Source: Puerhibacterium puerhi
GTDB lineage: Bacteria > Actinomycetota > Actinomycetes > Actinomycetales > Cellulomonadaceae
DNA: 64,000 nt
Assembly (NCBI RefSeq): GCF_009846865.1
Contig: NZ_WUWN01000005.1
Location: forward strand, 62,001 to 126,000
Direction: 5' to 3'
The notes under the pieces were generated by a model, which saw nothing but the letters and a program-made list of their open reading frames with translations, did no database searches and was not told the DNA's origin. A program made the position numbers and the translations under genes. This document shows positions 17,478 through 27,253 of the stretch, in pieces (the stretch's first letter is position 1; every line of letters starts with the position of its first letter).

Positions 17478-17510
17478 GGTGGCCTCCGGGTGGCCTCCGG
17501 GTGGCCGCCG
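17478..17510. repeat. Three 11-bp tandem repeats
   Basis: GGTGGCCTCCG twice and GGTGGCCGCCG once lie in the divergent region between pspC and the sortase gene. An 11-bp period puts the copies on one helix face, so a protein-binding array is conceivable, without further support. Confidence 0.7.
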
Positions 17511-17617
17511 GGGTGAACAGTCGGTGCGCGGGGTCCCGGCCGGCCGGCGCGTCCGGGTGAGGGTCCTAGGGTGTGCCATGTCGGCGCGAGGTGCGCCGCC
17601 ACGAGAAGGGGGTCAGG

Positions 17618-18415
17618 GTGGCCGGGACGACGACCGTGCCTCAGGCGGGCCAGGGGGCTCGCCACACCCGCGGTGGTCGCGGGTCCCGCGCGAGCCGGGT
17701 GGCGCTGGGCGGCGTCGGCGTCCTCGGCGAGCTGCTCATCACCGCCGGCCTGGTGCTCGCGCTCTTCGTCGTGTGGCAGCTGTGGTGGACCAGCGTGCAG
17801 GCCCGGGGCGAGGCCGAGGGCCTCATGTCCGACTTCCAGCAGACGCTGCCGGAGGCGCCGCGCGTCGCGGCCGAGCTGCGCACCGACGAGCCGCCGGTCC
17901 CCGAGGCGGTCGCGCCCGGGGAGATGTTCGGCGTCCTGATCGTGCCGAGGTGGTACGGGCGCACGGACAACGCGATGCCGATCCTGGAGGGCACCACCAA
18001 GTCGGTGCTCGACAAGGCCGCCGCCGGCCACTACACCGAGTCCCAGCAGGTCGGCGAGGTCGGCAACTTCGCCCTCGCAGGGCACCGCCGCAGCCACGGC
18101 AACTCGTTCCGCTACGTCAACGAGCTCGAGCCGGGCGACCAGGTGGTCGTGGAGACCCGCAGCACCTGGTACGTCTACGAGGTGACCAGCCACGAGGTGG
18201 TGCTGCCCACCCAGGTGGAGGTGGTGGCGCCCGTGCCGAACCAGCCGGGTGTCGCGCCCACCGAGCGCCTGCTCACGCTGACCACGTGCCACTCGCCCAC
18301 CCTCGGCGAGTACGGCAACTCCCACCGCTGGATCACCTACGCCAACTTCGTGGGGTGGATGGACCGCGCCGACGGCATGCCCGAGAGCGTGCTCGCCGAC
18401 CCCGCGGTCCTGTGA
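17618..18415 (+). CDS. Class E sortase
   Basis: A 265-aa transpeptidase. An N-terminal membrane anchor ([19 protein letters not shown]) is followed by the sortase barrel with catalytic His in [12 protein letters not shown] (about H156), Cys in [10 protein letters not shown] (about C224) and Arg in GNSHRW (about R237). Class E enzymes of actinobacteria attach proteins with LAXTG-type signals to the cell wall. The GTG at 17618 is preferred because GAAGGGGG precedes it and TAGGGT at 17567 looks like the -10 element. A small membrane protein follows 58 bases later. Confidence 0.92.
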   Translation: MAGTTTVPQAGQGARHTRGGRGSRASRVALGGVGVLGELLITAGLVLALFVVWQLWWTSVQARGEAEGLMSDFQQTLPEAPRVAAELRTDEPPVPEAVAPGEMFGVLIVPRWYGRTDNAMPILEGTTKSVLDKAAAGHYTESQQVGEVGNFALAGHRRSHGNSFRYVNELEPGDQVVVETRSTWYVYEVTSHEVVLPTQVEVVAPVPNQPGVAPTERLLTLTTCHSPTLGEYGNSHRWITYANFVGWMDRADGMPESVLADPAVL

Positions 18416-18473
18416 GCCCCGGTCCCGTGATCCCCGGTCCTGTGACGCGCCCGCCGACGCCTGGAGCCCTCTG

Positions 18474-18629
18474 ATGTACGCCTGGATCTTCCGCCACCTG
18501 CCCGGCAACCTCTTCTGGCGCCTGCTGCAGACGCTGGTGCTGCTCGCCGCCGTCGTCGCGGTCCTGTTCCTGTGGGTGTTCCCGTGGGTGGCCGACCGCT
18601 TCGACGTCCTCGACCCGAGCCTGGGCTGA
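18474..18629 (+). CDS. Small membrane protein downstream of sortase E (51 aa)
   Basis: A 51-residue protein beginning [18 protein letters not shown], with one membrane helix ([19 protein letters not shown]) and a short acidic tail. The same arrangement, a roughly 50-aa MYxWIxRHLPG protein after sortase E, is common in actinobacteria. CTGGAG lies eight bases before the ATG. It may assist the sortase, but no function is known to me. Confidence 0.85.
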   Translation: MYAWIFRHLPGNLFWRLLQTLVLLAAVVAVLFLWVFPWVADRFDVLDPSLG

Positions 18630-18648
18630 CGCTCGAGCCCGCGGCGCG

Positions 18649-19587
18649 TCAGGCGGGGTCGGCCAGCACCGCGGCGACCCGGCGCTGCGAGGCCCGCGCG
18701 AACGCCGGCCACCGGTCCCAGTAGTAGGGCAGGGCGATCACGCCCTGCACCAGCACCCACCCGCGCGCCCGCTCCCACGCGGCGTCCGCGTCCGCCAGCC
18801 CCTCGGTCGCGGCCGCTCGGAACTGCCGGCGCGCCGCGCCGTCGAACAGCCACCACGCGGGGGCCAGGTCCGCGGCCGGGTCCCCGACGCCGAGCGCGCC
18901 CCAGTCGACGACGGCGCTCAGGCGCCCGCCGCGGGCCAGCAGGTTGCCGGGCATGAGGTCGCCGTGGATCCAGCCGCGCGCGGACGACGGCGCAGCGGCG
19001 AGCGCACGCTCCCAGGCACGCAGCACGGCCGGGCCGTCGACCCGGTCGCCCGACGCCGCGACTGCCGCGCGCACGTCGGCGTCGAGCCGGGCCAGCGGCA
19101 CCCCGCGCGCGGTGCCCTCCTTGACGGGGCCGCCGGCCGGGTCGGCGGCGCGCAGCGCCCGCACGAACGCCCCGAGCGCCGCGGCGCCGGCGGCGGCGTC
19201 GAACCCGAGCGGCTCCCCGGCGAGCGGGTCGCCGACGGCGCGGCCGGGCAGCCACGGCGCGACCGACCACCGGAACGGGTAGGCGTCGTCGGGGTCGCCG
19301 AGCGCCACGGGTGCGGGCACGTCGAGCGGCAGGTGCGGGGCCAGGACCGGCAGCCAGCGGGCGTCGGACTCGGCCTGGGCCGCCGCCCACGCCACCTTGG
19401 GCATCCGGGCGACGAGGGCGTCACCGAGCCGGAACAGCCGGTGGTCGGTGCCCGACTCGGCGACCGCCGTGACCGGCAGGTGCGCCAGGTGCGGCAGCTG
19501 CGCGGCCAGGAGCCGGCGGACGTCGTCGGCCGTGACGACGACCTCGTCGTCGTGCAGACGGGCGGGCGGGGGAAGGTGCGGTGGCAC
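18649..19587 (-). CDS. Aminoglycoside phosphotransferase (APH)-family kinase
   Basis: A 312-aa APH/choline-kinase fold protein with catalytic loop [13 protein letters not shown] and the metal-binding [18 protein letters not shown]. Such proteins phosphorylate aminoglycosides, macrolides or cellular metabolites; sequence alone does not show resistance. GTG 19587 was chosen, GTG 19596 adds three residues, and neither has a strong ribosome site. It is divergent from the membrane protein at 19711 and convergent with the sortase unit, its stop codon lying in a 7-bp stem shared with the small membrane protein. Confidence 0.82.
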   Translation of the reverse strand: MPPHLPPPARLHDDEVVVTADDVRRLLAAQLPHLAHLPVTAVAESGTDHRLFRLGDALVARMPKVAWAAAQAESDARWLPVLAPHLPLDVPAPVALGDPDDAYPFRWSVAPWLPGRAVGDPLAGEPLGFDAAAGAAALGAFVRALRAADPAGGPVKEGTARGVPLARLDADVRAAVAASGDRVDGPAVLRAWERALAAAPSSARGWIHGDLMPGNLLARGGRLSAVVDWGALGVGDPAADLAPAWWLFDGAARRQFRAAATEGLADADAAWERARGWVLVQGVIALPYYWDRWPAFARASQRRVAAVLADPA

Positions 19588-19710
19588 GGGCCGCACGCTA
19601 GGCGGCGGGCGGCGGTCGGGCCAGGGATTTGGCGCCGCGGGGTCCGCGCGGACGGCGCGGCGCCGTGGGCGCTGGTTCCCAGGGCGGTTGCCGCAGGGCA
19701 CAATGCCGCC

Positions 19711-21042
19711 GTGACCCCGACGACGGTCCGGACCGCCGCGCCCCGACGCGGCCGGGCGCCGCTGCCGCTCTTCCCGCACGAGGTGCCCCTGCCGGCGACG
19801 TTCGGCGACTGGTACCACCTCGCCGCCGGGAGCCTCGGCCTCGCCGAGCGCCGCGACAGCGGCGTCCTGCGCCTGCTCGCCGGGCTGCTGCTGGTCGCGC
19901 TGTGCTCCTTCGGGCTGGGGGCGGGGGTGGGGCCGGCGCTCGCGGTGCTGGTCGACGGCGGCCGCTGGCAGGGCAGCGACGTCGCGGCGCTCGCGCTCGG
20001 CGTCGTCGTCGTGCTCGCGACGCTGGCGTGGTGGGCCTGGTACCGGCGCGACTGGGTCCGCGCCCGGCGGCTGCGGTGGGCGTGGGCGACGGCGCTGCGC
20101 GACCCGCGCGTGCTCGCCCTCCCGGCCGACCGGCACGCGCCGGGTCACCCCGACCCCGAGACGCAGCACCCGTACCGCCGGCGCGAGGCGCCGGAGGGGC
20201 TGAACCCGTACCCCGGGGTCCGGTCGGTGGGCGGGGTCGCCGGTGCGCTGGACGCCCTGCGCGGCGTGCTGCACCCGCTGGCACTCACCGCGGGGGTCGT
20301 CCTGCTGGCCGGCGCGCTCGGGCAGCCCTCGCCCGGCGCGCGGCTCGCCGTGGGCGCGGCCGCGCTGCCGCTCGTGCTCGCGGCGCTCGGCGGCACGGCG
20401 CGGGCCGGGTACCGCCTCGCGCGCAGCACCGCCGTCGCGGCGCTCCAGCGGGACGACGTCGCCCGGTGGACGGGCTGGCGCGTGCTCCACGGCCTGGCGC
20501 AGCCGCAGGCGCAGCGCCCGCCGTGGCGCCGGGCCGACCTGGCGCTGCTGCCGCTGGCCCTCGTCGGGCTCCTGCTCTACCTGGGCCGGCTGACGTCGGG
20601 CACGATCACGACCGTCCACGTGGTGGTCGGCGTCGGGCTCGTCGCGGTGCCGGTGGCGGTGCTGCTGGGGTCGTTCGGCGTGCGCGTGCTGCGCGCCCGC
20701 TCCGGCGGGCCCGGCGTGGGCGTGCGGCTGCTGCCCGACGACGTGCCGCCGCTCGGGCCGACCGCCGTGCCGCCCGGCCCCGCGCGCCTGGTGCTCGGCG
20801 GCGAGGGACCCGGCGGCACGGGACCTGGCGGCGAGGGACCCCGCGGCGCGGTGCGCGTCGCGCGTGCCGACGGCGGCGAGCAGCGCCTCGCGGCCGTGGC
20901 GCTGGTCAGCGGCGTGCCGCACCTGGTGGCGACGCGCCGGCACTGGTTGGTGCTCGACGACGGGTCGCAGGTGCCGCTGGAGTGCGCCGCGGTGCGGGAC
21001 CTGCGGGGCGCCGCCGTGGCCGCCGGGCTGCGCGTGCTCTGA
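19711..21042 (+). CDS. Unknown multi-pass membrane protein
   Basis: A 443-aa protein I do not recognise. Hydrophobic segments lie at about residues 50-81, 90-110, 180-204, 211-233 and 274-326 (two), giving about six helices. The soluble C-terminal 110 residues begin with a Gly-rich stretch (GGEGPGGTGPGGEGPRG) and end with a small beta-rich module (RHWLVLDDGSQVPLECAAV). The GTG start is close behind CACAAT and probably leaderless. It is divergent from the APH-like kinase and convergent with hrpA. Confidence 0.65.
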   Translation: MTPTTVRTAAPRRGRAPLPLFPHEVPLPATFGDWYHLAAGSLGLAERRDSGVLRLLAGLLLVALCSFGLGAGVGPALAVLVDGGRWQGSDVAALALGVVVVLATLAWWAWYRRDWVRARRLRWAWATALRDPRVLALPADRHAPGHPDPETQHPYRRREAPEGLNPYPGVRSVGGVAGALDALRGVLHPLALTAGVVLLAGALGQPSPGARLAVGAAALPLVLAALGGTARAGYRLARSTAVAALQRDDVARWTGWRVLHGLAQPQAQRPPWRRADLALLPLALVGLLLYLGRLTSGTITTVHVVVGVGLVAVPVAVLLGSFGVRVLRARSGGPGVGVRLLPDDVPPLGPTAVPPGPARLVLGGEGPGGTGPGGEGPRGAVRVARADGGEQRLAAVALVSGVPHLVATRRHWLVLDDGSQVPLECAAVRDLRGAAVAAGLRVL

Positions 21043-21063
21043 GCGCAGGCGCCCCGGCGCGCG

Positions 21064-24000
21064 TCACCAGCCGTTCGGGCTGAGCACCTTGCGGATCCGC
21101 TTCTCGCTGACCGCGCCGTCCGTGCCGAGCTGCTGGGCGAACAGCGACACCCGCAGCTCCTCGACCTGCCAGCGCACCTCTGCCAGCTCCGCGGCCCGCG
21201 CCGGGTCGGCCGGCCCCGCGGCGTAGGCGGCGCGCGCCTTGGCGTAGGCCTCCTCGACGTCGCGCACCCGCCAGGCGAGCTCCGCGTCGCGGGCCGGGTT
21301 GGCCTGGGCCTTCTCCAGCCGGTACGACGCCGCGCGCAGGTAGCGCACCAGGTGCGGCAGCCGGCGGGGCGGGGTGGCGCTGACGAACCCGGGGTGGACC
21401 AGCGTCGCGGCGTGGTCCCGGACGTCGGTGAGCGTGTTGAGCAGGGCCAGCGACGAGGTGCCCCGGACCTCGGCCTCGAGCGTGCGCCAGGCGGCCAGCG
21501 CGGCCACGACGTGCCCGGCGACCCGGTGGACCTCGTCCTCCAGGTGGCGGCGCACGAAGGCCTTCGCCTCGCCGTACAGCTCGGCGGTGCGGATCTGTAC
21601 GGCGTCGGGCCCGGGCGGCGTACCGGGCGCGAGGTCGGTGTCCCCGCTGGTCAGCGCGATGACGGCGGCGAGCTGGAGGTCCGCGACGAGGTCGTCGGTG
21701 TTCCGGTACGGGCTCGCGGCCAGCGTGAGCGCCTGCGTGCCGGTCCACCGCGAGGTGACGCGGCCCGGCTGCAGGGCGGTCTCGGTCAGCAGCAGCCGGC
21801 GCACGCCGCGGGCGTGCGCGCTGTCGCGCTCGGCGGCGTCCGCCAGGACGCGCAGCGCCACCGTGGGCTCGTGCCTCGGCCCGGGCTCCTCGACCAGGGC
21901 GGGGTAGCCGCGCACGACCACCCCGCCGCCGAGGTCGGTGGAGACGGCGTCGGGCAGCGCGCCGTCGGGCAGGCCGGCCGGCCAGGTGGTCAGGCCGGTC
22001 TGCTCGGCGATCGCGGGGCCGGCCGCGGTGGTGGCCCGGCCCGCCGCCCGCACCGGCGCCGCACGCTCGGCGGCGGCGTCGGGCACCGGAGCGTCCGCAG
22101 CGCCCTGCGCGGCGCGCGCCTCCTCGAGCGCCCGGCCCACGGCGCCCTTGACCGCGGCGCGCACCGCGGCCTCGGCCTGCGGGGCCAGGCGCCGCTGCAG
22201 CGACAGCAGGTCCTTGGACTCGTCCAGCGCCACGGGTCCGCGGGCGGCACCCCGCCCGTGTCCGCCCCGGCCGCCCCGGGCGTCGCCGGCGGAACCCGAC
22301 GCGTCCACGACGCGGAAGGTCATGCGCAGGTGTGCCGGCAGCCGCTCGACGCGCTCGGCGTCCCACACCTCGTCCGGCACCACGACGTCGCGCAGCGCCC
22401 GCACGGCGCGGGAGAACGCCGCGTGGAACGGCTCGGCCATGTCGCCGGCGCGGGTCATGTCCTCCCACGACGGGGTGTTCTCGCGCAGCCACGCGGCCAC
22501 GGCCGCGCCGACGTCCGGCGCCGGGACCAGCTGCACGCGCACCGCCTTGGGCAGCGAGCGGATCGTGGCGACGCACAGCTCCTCGAGCAGGCCGGGCACC
22601 ATCCAGTCGAAGCCGGCCGGCGACAGCCGCGGCAGCACGGACAGCGGCACGTGCACGGTGACGCCGTCGGCGTCGGTGCCGGGCTGGAACTGGTAGGTCA
22701 GCGGCAGCGTGAGCTCGCCCTGCGTCCAGGTCTCGGGGAACTCGTGGGGGTCCACGGCCTCGACGTCGACCAGGTCCTCGAGGCGGAACGTCAGCAGGTC
22801 GGGGGTCTCGCGCCGGGCGCGCGACCACCACCGGTCGAAGTGCCGGGCGCTGACCACCGAGGCGGGGACGCGCTCGTCGTAGAAGGCGAACAGGTCGTCC
22901 TCGGACGCCACGAGCCCGCGCCGGCGCGAGCGGGCCTCGACCTGCTCGGCCTCCTCGAGCAGCCGGCGGTTCTCGGCGAAGAACGCGTGGTGGGTGGTCC
23001 ACTCGCCCTGCACCAGGGCGTGGCGCAGGAACATCTCGCGCGCCGCCTCGGGGTCGACCTTGGCGTACAGCACGGGCCGGTCGGCCACGATCGGGATGCC
23101 GTACAGCAGCACCTTCTCGGTGGCGATCGCGGCGCCCTGCTTGGTGGACCAGTGCGGGTCGGAGTAGGTGCGCTTGACCAGCTCGCCGGCCAGCTCCTCG
23201 GCCCACTCCGGCTGGATGCGGGCGACGTCGCGGGCCCACAGCCGGGAGGTCTCCACGAGCTCGCCCGCCATGACCCACGCCGGCGGCTTCTTGCTCAGCG
23301 GCGAGCCGGGGAAGATCGCGAACCGCGCGCCGCGGGCGCCGAGGTACTCGTTGCGCGCCTGCTTGGCGGCCCGGCGCAGCGCGCGCTCGCGGGCCTCGCC
23401 CTTGAGGTGGGCGACGGCGGAGGCCTTGACCTCGCCGGTGTCCTGCATGCCGATCTGGCTGAGCAGGCCCGCCAGCAGCGCACGGTGCACGGTCTCGCCG
23501 TCCCACTCGCGGCGCAGCTCGCCGGCGCGCGGCTGGGCGCCCTCCTCGGCCGGCGCCTCGACCAGCTGTCCAGCGTTCGACCGCGGGCGGTACGACATGT
23601 CGATGCCCAGCGGCTTGCTCATCTCGCGCAGCTGGGCCACGACGTCCTGCCACTCGCGCACGCGCAGGAAGTTGAGGTGCTCGGCCTTGCACAGCCGGCG
23701 GAACGCCGAGCCGGACAGCTCGTGCTGCCGGCCGCGCACGTACTCCCACAGGTTGAGGTAGCTCAGGAAGTCCGACGTCGGGTCGGTGAACCGGGCGTGC
23801 AGCTGGTCGGCCTGCTGGCGCACCTCGGCGGGGCGCTCGCGCGGGTCCTGGATGCTCATGACGGCGGCGATGATTGCCACCTCGCGCGCCACGCCGAGCC
23901 GGGAGCCCTCGATGATCATGCGCGCCAGGCGCGGGTCCATCGGCAGCTGCGCCAGGGTGCGGCCGACGTCGGTCAGCCGGGTGCGGCCCTCGCGGGTCTC

Positions 24001-25752
24001 CAGCGCGCCGAGCTCGCGCAGCAGCTGCACGCCGTCACGCACCGCGCGGGTGTCCGGGGGCTCCACGAACGGGAACCTCGCGACGTCGTCGGGCGCCTTG
24101 ACCACGCCGACGGAGATCATCTGCAGCAGCACGCTCGCGAGCGAGGTGCGCAGGATCTCCGGCTCGGTGTACTCGGGCCGGTTCTCGAAGTCCTCCTGGG
24201 AGTACAGGCGGATCGCGACACCGTTCGCGACGCGGCCGGAGCGGCCGGAGCGCTGGTTGGCCGACGCCTGCGAGATCGGCTCGATCGGCAGGCGCTGCAC
24301 CTTGGTGGCCTTGGAGTAGCGCGAGATGCGCGCCAGGCCGGTGTCGACGACGTAGTGGATGCCCGGCACGGTCAGGGACGTCTCGGCCACGTTCGTGGAC
24401 AGCACGATCCGCCGGCCGGGGTGGGCGGCGAACACGCGGTGCTGCTCGGCGGCGGACAGCCGCGAGTACAGCGGCAGGATCTCCACGTGGTCGGGCCGCT
24501 TCGGGTCGCGGACCCGCTCGCCGAGGTGGCCCTCGAGCCCGTCGAGCGCGTCGTGGATCTCCCGCTCGCCGGACAGGAACACCAGGATGTCGCCGGGGCC
24601 CTCGGCCATCAGCTCGTCGCAGGCCTCGAGGATGCCGGTGACCAGGTCCTTGTCCTCGGCGCCCTTCGGCACGCGGCCCGTCTCCGGGTCGGCGTCCGGG
24701 GTCAGCGGGCGGTAGCGGATCTCGACGGGGTAGGTGCGCCCGGAGACCTCGACGACCGGGGCGGCCTTCGGCAGCACGGCCACGACGTCCTCGGGCGCCC
24801 CGCCGACCTCGGCCAGGTGCGCCGGGGAGAAGTGCTGCGCGAACCGCTCGGAGTCGATCGTCGCGGAGGTGATGATCACCTTGAGGTCGGGGCGCTGCGG
24901 CAGCAGCCGGGACAGGTAGCCGAGCAGGAAGTCGATGTTCAGCGACCGCTCGTGCGCCTCGTCGATGACGATCGTGTCGTAGGCCAGCAGCTGCGGGTCG
25001 CGCTGGATCTGCGCGAGCAGGATGCCGTCGGTCATGACCTTGACCAGCGTCTGCTCGCTGGAGGCGTCGGTGAACCGCACCTGGTAGCCGACGATCTCGC
25101 CGAGCGGCGTGCCCAGCTCCTCGGCGATGCGCTCGGCCACGCTGCGCGCCGCGATCCGGCGCGGCTGGGTGTGCCCGATCTGCCCGGCCCGGCCGCGGCC
25201 CAGGTCCAGCAGGATCTTCGGCAGCTGGGTCGTCTTGCCCGAGCCGGTCTCGCCCGCGACGACGACGACCTGGTTCTCGGCGATGGCGCGCGCGATGTCG
25301 TCGCGGCGCGCGGAGACGGGCAGCTGCTCGGGGTAGGCGATCGGCGGCACGACGACGGCGGCGCGCGCCGCCGCGAGCCGCTCGAGCTGCGCGCGCGAGA
25401 CGCGGCGCGGGCCGCGCTCGCGGGGCTGGTCGGCGCCCCGCTCCGACGGGGCGGCCGTGCCGTTCTCCGGGGCCGCCTGGGCCGCCGGGCCGCGGCCGCC
25501 GCGGGCCGGAGCGGCGCCGCCGGAGCCGGGACGCGGCGTGCTCGTGCGCGACGTGCTCGTGCGCGGCGTGCTCGTGCGCGGCGTGCTCGTGCGCGGCGTG
25601 CTCGTGCGCGGCGTGCTCGTGCGCGGTGTCGCCGCGCGCGGCGAGGAGCCGCGCGCGCCGCCGGAGTTCCCCACGCCCCGATTCTGGGCTGCCGATGGCC
25701 GCCCGGAGCGCGAGGCGCCCGCGCGTGTCGCAGGAGCCTCGCGCCGGGTCAC
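21064..25752 (-). CDS. hrpA: ATP-dependent RNA helicase HrpA (DEAH box)
   Basis: A 1562-aa helicase. Residues 1-125 are low complexity; the core has Walker A GETGSGKTTQLPKIL, IDEAHERSLN (DEAH), STNVAETSLTVPG and QRSGRSGRV, followed by the winged helix/ratchet region and the long HrpA-type C-terminal domain. It resolves stalled or structured RNA and collided ribosomes in other bacteria. The GTG start overlaps the ftsL stop (GTGA), implying translational coupling to the dcw genes, which is odd because ftsI normally stands here. Residues of about 40-75 are repeats of TPRTS encoded by a 15-bp tandem repeat. Confidence 0.93.
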   Translation of the reverse strand: MTRREAPATRAGASRSGRPSAAQNRGVGNSGGARGSSPRAATPRTSTPRTSTPRTSTPRTSTPRTSTSRTSTPRPGSGGAAPARGGRGPAAQAAPENGTAAPSERGADQPRERGPRRVSRAQLERLAAARAAVVVPPIAYPEQLPVSARRDDIARAIAENQVVVVAGETGSGKTTQLPKILLDLGRGRAGQIGHTQPRRIAARSVAERIAEELGTPLGEIVGYQVRFTDASSEQTLVKVMTDGILLAQIQRDPQLLAYDTIVIDEAHERSLNIDFLLGYLSRLLPQRPDLKVIITSATIDSERFAQHFSPAHLAEVGGAPEDVVAVLPKAAPVVEVSGRTYPVEIRYRPLTPDADPETGRVPKGAEDKDLVTGILEACDELMAEGPGDILVFLSGEREIHDALDGLEGHLGERVRDPKRPDHVEILPLYSRLSAAEQHRVFAAHPGRRIVLSTNVAETSLTVPGIHYVVDTGLARISRYSKATKVQRLPIEPISQASANQRSGRSGRVANGVAIRLYSQEDFENRPEYTEPEILRTSLASVLLQMISVGVVKAPDDVARFPFVEPPDTRAVRDGVQLLRELGALETREGRTRLTDVGRTLAQLPMDPRLARMIIEGSRLGVAREVAIIAAVMSIQDPRERPAEVRQQADQLHARFTDPTSDFLSYLNLWEYVRGRQHELSGSAFRRLCKAEHLNFLRVREWQDVVAQLREMSKPLGIDMSYRPRSNAGQLVEAPAEEGAQPRAGELRREWDGETVHRALLAGLLSQIGMQDTGEVKASAVAHLKGEARERALRRAAKQARNEYLGARGARFAIFPGSPLSKKPPAWVMAGELVETSRLWARDVARIQPEWAEELAGELVKRTYSDPHWSTKQGAAIATEKVLLYGIPIVADRPVLYAKVDPEAAREMFLRHALVQGEWTTHHAFFAENRRLLEEAEQVEARSRRRGLVASEDDLFAFYDERVPASVVSARHFDRWWSRARRETPDLLTFRLEDLVDVEAVDPHEFPETWTQGELTLPLTYQFQPGTDADGVTVHVPLSVLPRLSPAGFDWMVPGLLEELCVATIRSLPKAVRVQLVPAPDVGAAVAAWLRENTPSWEDMTRAGDMAEPFHAAFSRAVRALRDVVVPDEVWDAERVERLPAHLRMTFRVVDASGSAGDARGGRGGHGRGAARGPVALDESKDLLSLQRRLAPQAEAAVRAAVKGAVGRALEEARAAQGAADAPVPDAAAERAAPVRAAGRATTAAGPAIAEQTGLTTWPAGLPDGALPDAVSTDLGGGVVVRGYPALVEEPGPRHEPTVALRVLADAAERDSAHARGVRRLLLTETALQPGRVTSRWTGTQALTLAASPYRNTDDLVADLQLAAVIALTSGDTDLAPGTPPGPDAVQIRTAELYGEAKAFVRRHLEDEVHRVAGHVVAALAAWRTLEAEVRGTSSLALLNTLTDVRDHAATLVHPGFVSATPPRRLPHLVRYLRAASYRLEKAQANPARDAELAWRVRDVEEAYAKARAAYAAGPADPARAAELAEVRWQVEELRVSLFAQQLGTDGAVSEKRIRKVLSPNGW
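25531..25635. repeat. 15-bp coding tandem repeat in the hrpA N-terminus
   Basis: Six consecutive units of GCGCGGCGTGCTCGT (the first two with one change each) run from 25531 to 25620, followed by a degenerate seventh. On the minus strand each encodes TPRTS. Length variation would change the protein tail without shifting the frame. Confidence 0.9.
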
Positions 25753-26174
25753 GGCTGCGCCGGCGCGCCGCCGACCACCTGGCCGGTGGCCGCGCTGATG
25801 ATCGTCGGGTCCTCGGCGGGCACCATCCCGAGGTCGCGCGCCCGGTCGGGCAGCGACGCCTCGGCGGCCCGCAGCTCGGCCTGCTTGGACTGCACGTCCT
25901 GCGCGACGCGGGCGACCTCGCGGCGCAGCCCGGCCTGCTCGTACGAGCCGCGCGCCATGGTGGTGTTGAGCATCAGCGCCAGGAGCAGGGCGACGACGAG
26001 CAGCGCCCCGCAGATGGCGAGGAACGGCATGCTCGACCGCGCCTGCAGCGGGGCGCGGACGGCCTCGAGCCGCCGGTGCTGCCGGCCGCCGGGCAGGGCG
26101 GTCAGCGGCGCGCGGCGGGGCGCGGGGGCGACGCGGCGGGACGGGACGGCTGCCGGGGCTCGCAGTGCGCTCAT
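25749..26174 (-). CDS. ftsL: FtsL-like cell division protein
   Basis: A 141-aa bitopic membrane protein: basic N-terminal 48 residues, one helix ([19 protein letters not shown]), then a short periplasmic coiled coil ([19 protein letters not shown]). Size, topology and position directly after rsmH identify FtsL of the divisome, which recruits FtsQ/FtsB and activates FtsWI. Its ATG overlaps the rsmH stop (ATGA) and its stop overlaps the hrpA GTG. Primary sequence of FtsL is poorly conserved, so the call rests on context. Confidence 0.82.
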   Translation of the reverse strand: MSALRAPAAVPSRRVAPAPRRAPLTALPGGRQHRRLEAVRAPLQARSSMPFLAICGALLVVALLLALMLNTTMARGSYEQAGLRREVARVAQDVQSKQAELRAAEASLPDRARDLGMVPAEDPTIISAATGQVVGGAPAQP

Positions 26175-27253
26175 CGACGCTCCTCGGAGTTCGTGCTCGG
26201 GTTCGTGCGGGTGCTCGGGTTCGTGCGGGTGCTCGGGCGGGCGGCGCGGCCGCGCCGCCCGAGGCTCGCGGGCTGGCGCAGGTGGTCGGGCGTCGGCCGC
26301 AGGCGCGCCGCCGCGCGAAGCCGGACGGAGGCGGCGCGCGGGTTGCGCTCCAGCTCCGCGGCGTCGGCCTCCTCCGCGCCCCGCGTCAGGGGCTCGAGGT
26401 ACGGGCGGTGGGTCTCCGGCTCCACGGGCAGCCCCGGCGGCGCCGACGACGTCGTGCCGCGCTGGATGGCGCGCTTGACGATCCGGTCCTCCAGCGAGTG
26501 GTACGACTCGACGACGATCCGGCCGCCCACCGCGAGCGCCTCGATCGCGGCGGGCACGGCGCGCTCGAGCACCTCGAGCTCGCCGTTGACCTCGATCCGC
26601 AGGCCCTGGAACGTGCGCTTGGACGGGTTGCCGCCGGTCTTGCGGGTCGCCGCCGGGATGGAGGCGCGCACGAGCTCGGCCAGCTCGCCCGTGCGCTCCC
26701 AGGGCCGCTGCTCGCGGCGCCGCACGATCGCCCGGGCGATGCGCGCGGCGAACCGCTCCTCGCCGTACTCGCGCAGCACGCGGGCGATCTCGCGCTCGTC
26801 GTAGGTGTTGAGCACGTCGGCCGCCGTGAGGCCGGTCGTCTGGTCCATCCGCATGTCGAGCGGGGCGTCCTGGGCGTAGGCGAACCCGCGCTCGGCCTCG
26901 TCGAGCTGCAGCGAGCTGACGCCGAGGTCCATGAGCACGCCCTGGACGCCGTCGAGCCCGGCGTCGGCGACGACGTCGCCGATCTCGTCGTAGACGGCGT
27001 GCACGGGCGTGAACCGCTCGCCGAAGCGAGCCAGCCGCGCCGAGGCCAGGCGCAGGGCCTGCGGGTCGCGGTCGATGCCGATCACCCGGGCGGTGGGCAC
27101 CTGCTCGAGCACCGCCTCGGTGTGGCCGCCCATGCCCAGGGTGCAGTCGACGAGGACGCTGCCGGGCTCCGCCAGCGCAGGCGCGAGGAGGTCCAGGCAG
27201 CGCTGGAGCAGCACGGGCAGGTGCCGGTCGGCGGCGGCGGCGTCGTCGGCCAC
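26171..27253 (-). CDS. rsmH: 16S rRNA (cytosine(1402)-N(4))-methyltransferase
   Basis: A 360-aa SAM-dependent methyltransferase (MraW) that modifies C1402 in the ribosomal P site. Motifs: [60 protein letters not shown] and [15 protein letters not shown] start with AAGGAG six bases upstream. The last 45 residues are an Arg-rich tail ending in [16 protein letters not shown], encoded by 18-bp repeats. A 267-base gap separates it from mraZ, longer than usual for this gene pair. Confidence 0.95.
   Translation of the reverse strand: MADDAAAADRHLPVLLQRCLDLLAPALAEPGSVLVDCTLGMGGHTEAVLEQVPTARVIGIDRDPQALRLASARLARFGERFTPVHAVYDEIGDVVADAGLDGVQGVLMDLGVSSLQLDEAERGFAYAQDAPLDMRMDQTTGLTAADVLNTYDEREIARVLREYGEERFAARIARAIVRRREQRPWERTGELAELVRASIPAATRKTGGNPSKRTFQGLRIEVNGELEVLERAVPAAIEALAVGGRIVVESYHSLEDRIVKRAIQRGTTSSAPPGLPVEPETHRPYLEPLTRGAEEADAAELERNPRAASVRLRAAARLRPTPDHLRQPASLGRRGRAARPSTRTNPSTRTNPSTNSEERR
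26189..26236. repeat. 18-bp coding repeat at the rsmH C-terminus
   Basis: GTTCGTGCGGGTGCTCGG occurs at 26201 and 26219, preceded by a shortened 12-base copy at 26189. It encodes the NPSTRT repeats at the protein end, close to the stop codon and to the ftsL start. Confidence 0.85.

Noticed and set aside
17573-17617. Longer N-terminus of the sortase starting at GTG 17573
   Set aside because: It would start at the predicted -10/+1 region and lacks a ribosome site; GTG 17618 has GAAGGGGG in front.
18649-19587. Aminoglycoside resistance gene
   Set aside because: Only the general kinase fold is visible; the group includes many metabolic kinases, and no mobile context is present.
25531-25635. CRISPR-like array
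   Set aside because: The units are directly adjacent without spacers and stay in frame inside hrpA, so this is a coding tandem repeat.
21352-26478. 1708-aa plus-strand frame opposite hrpA
   Set aside because: Antisense shadow of hrpA, ftsL and rsmH; its composition is a mirror of the sense codons.
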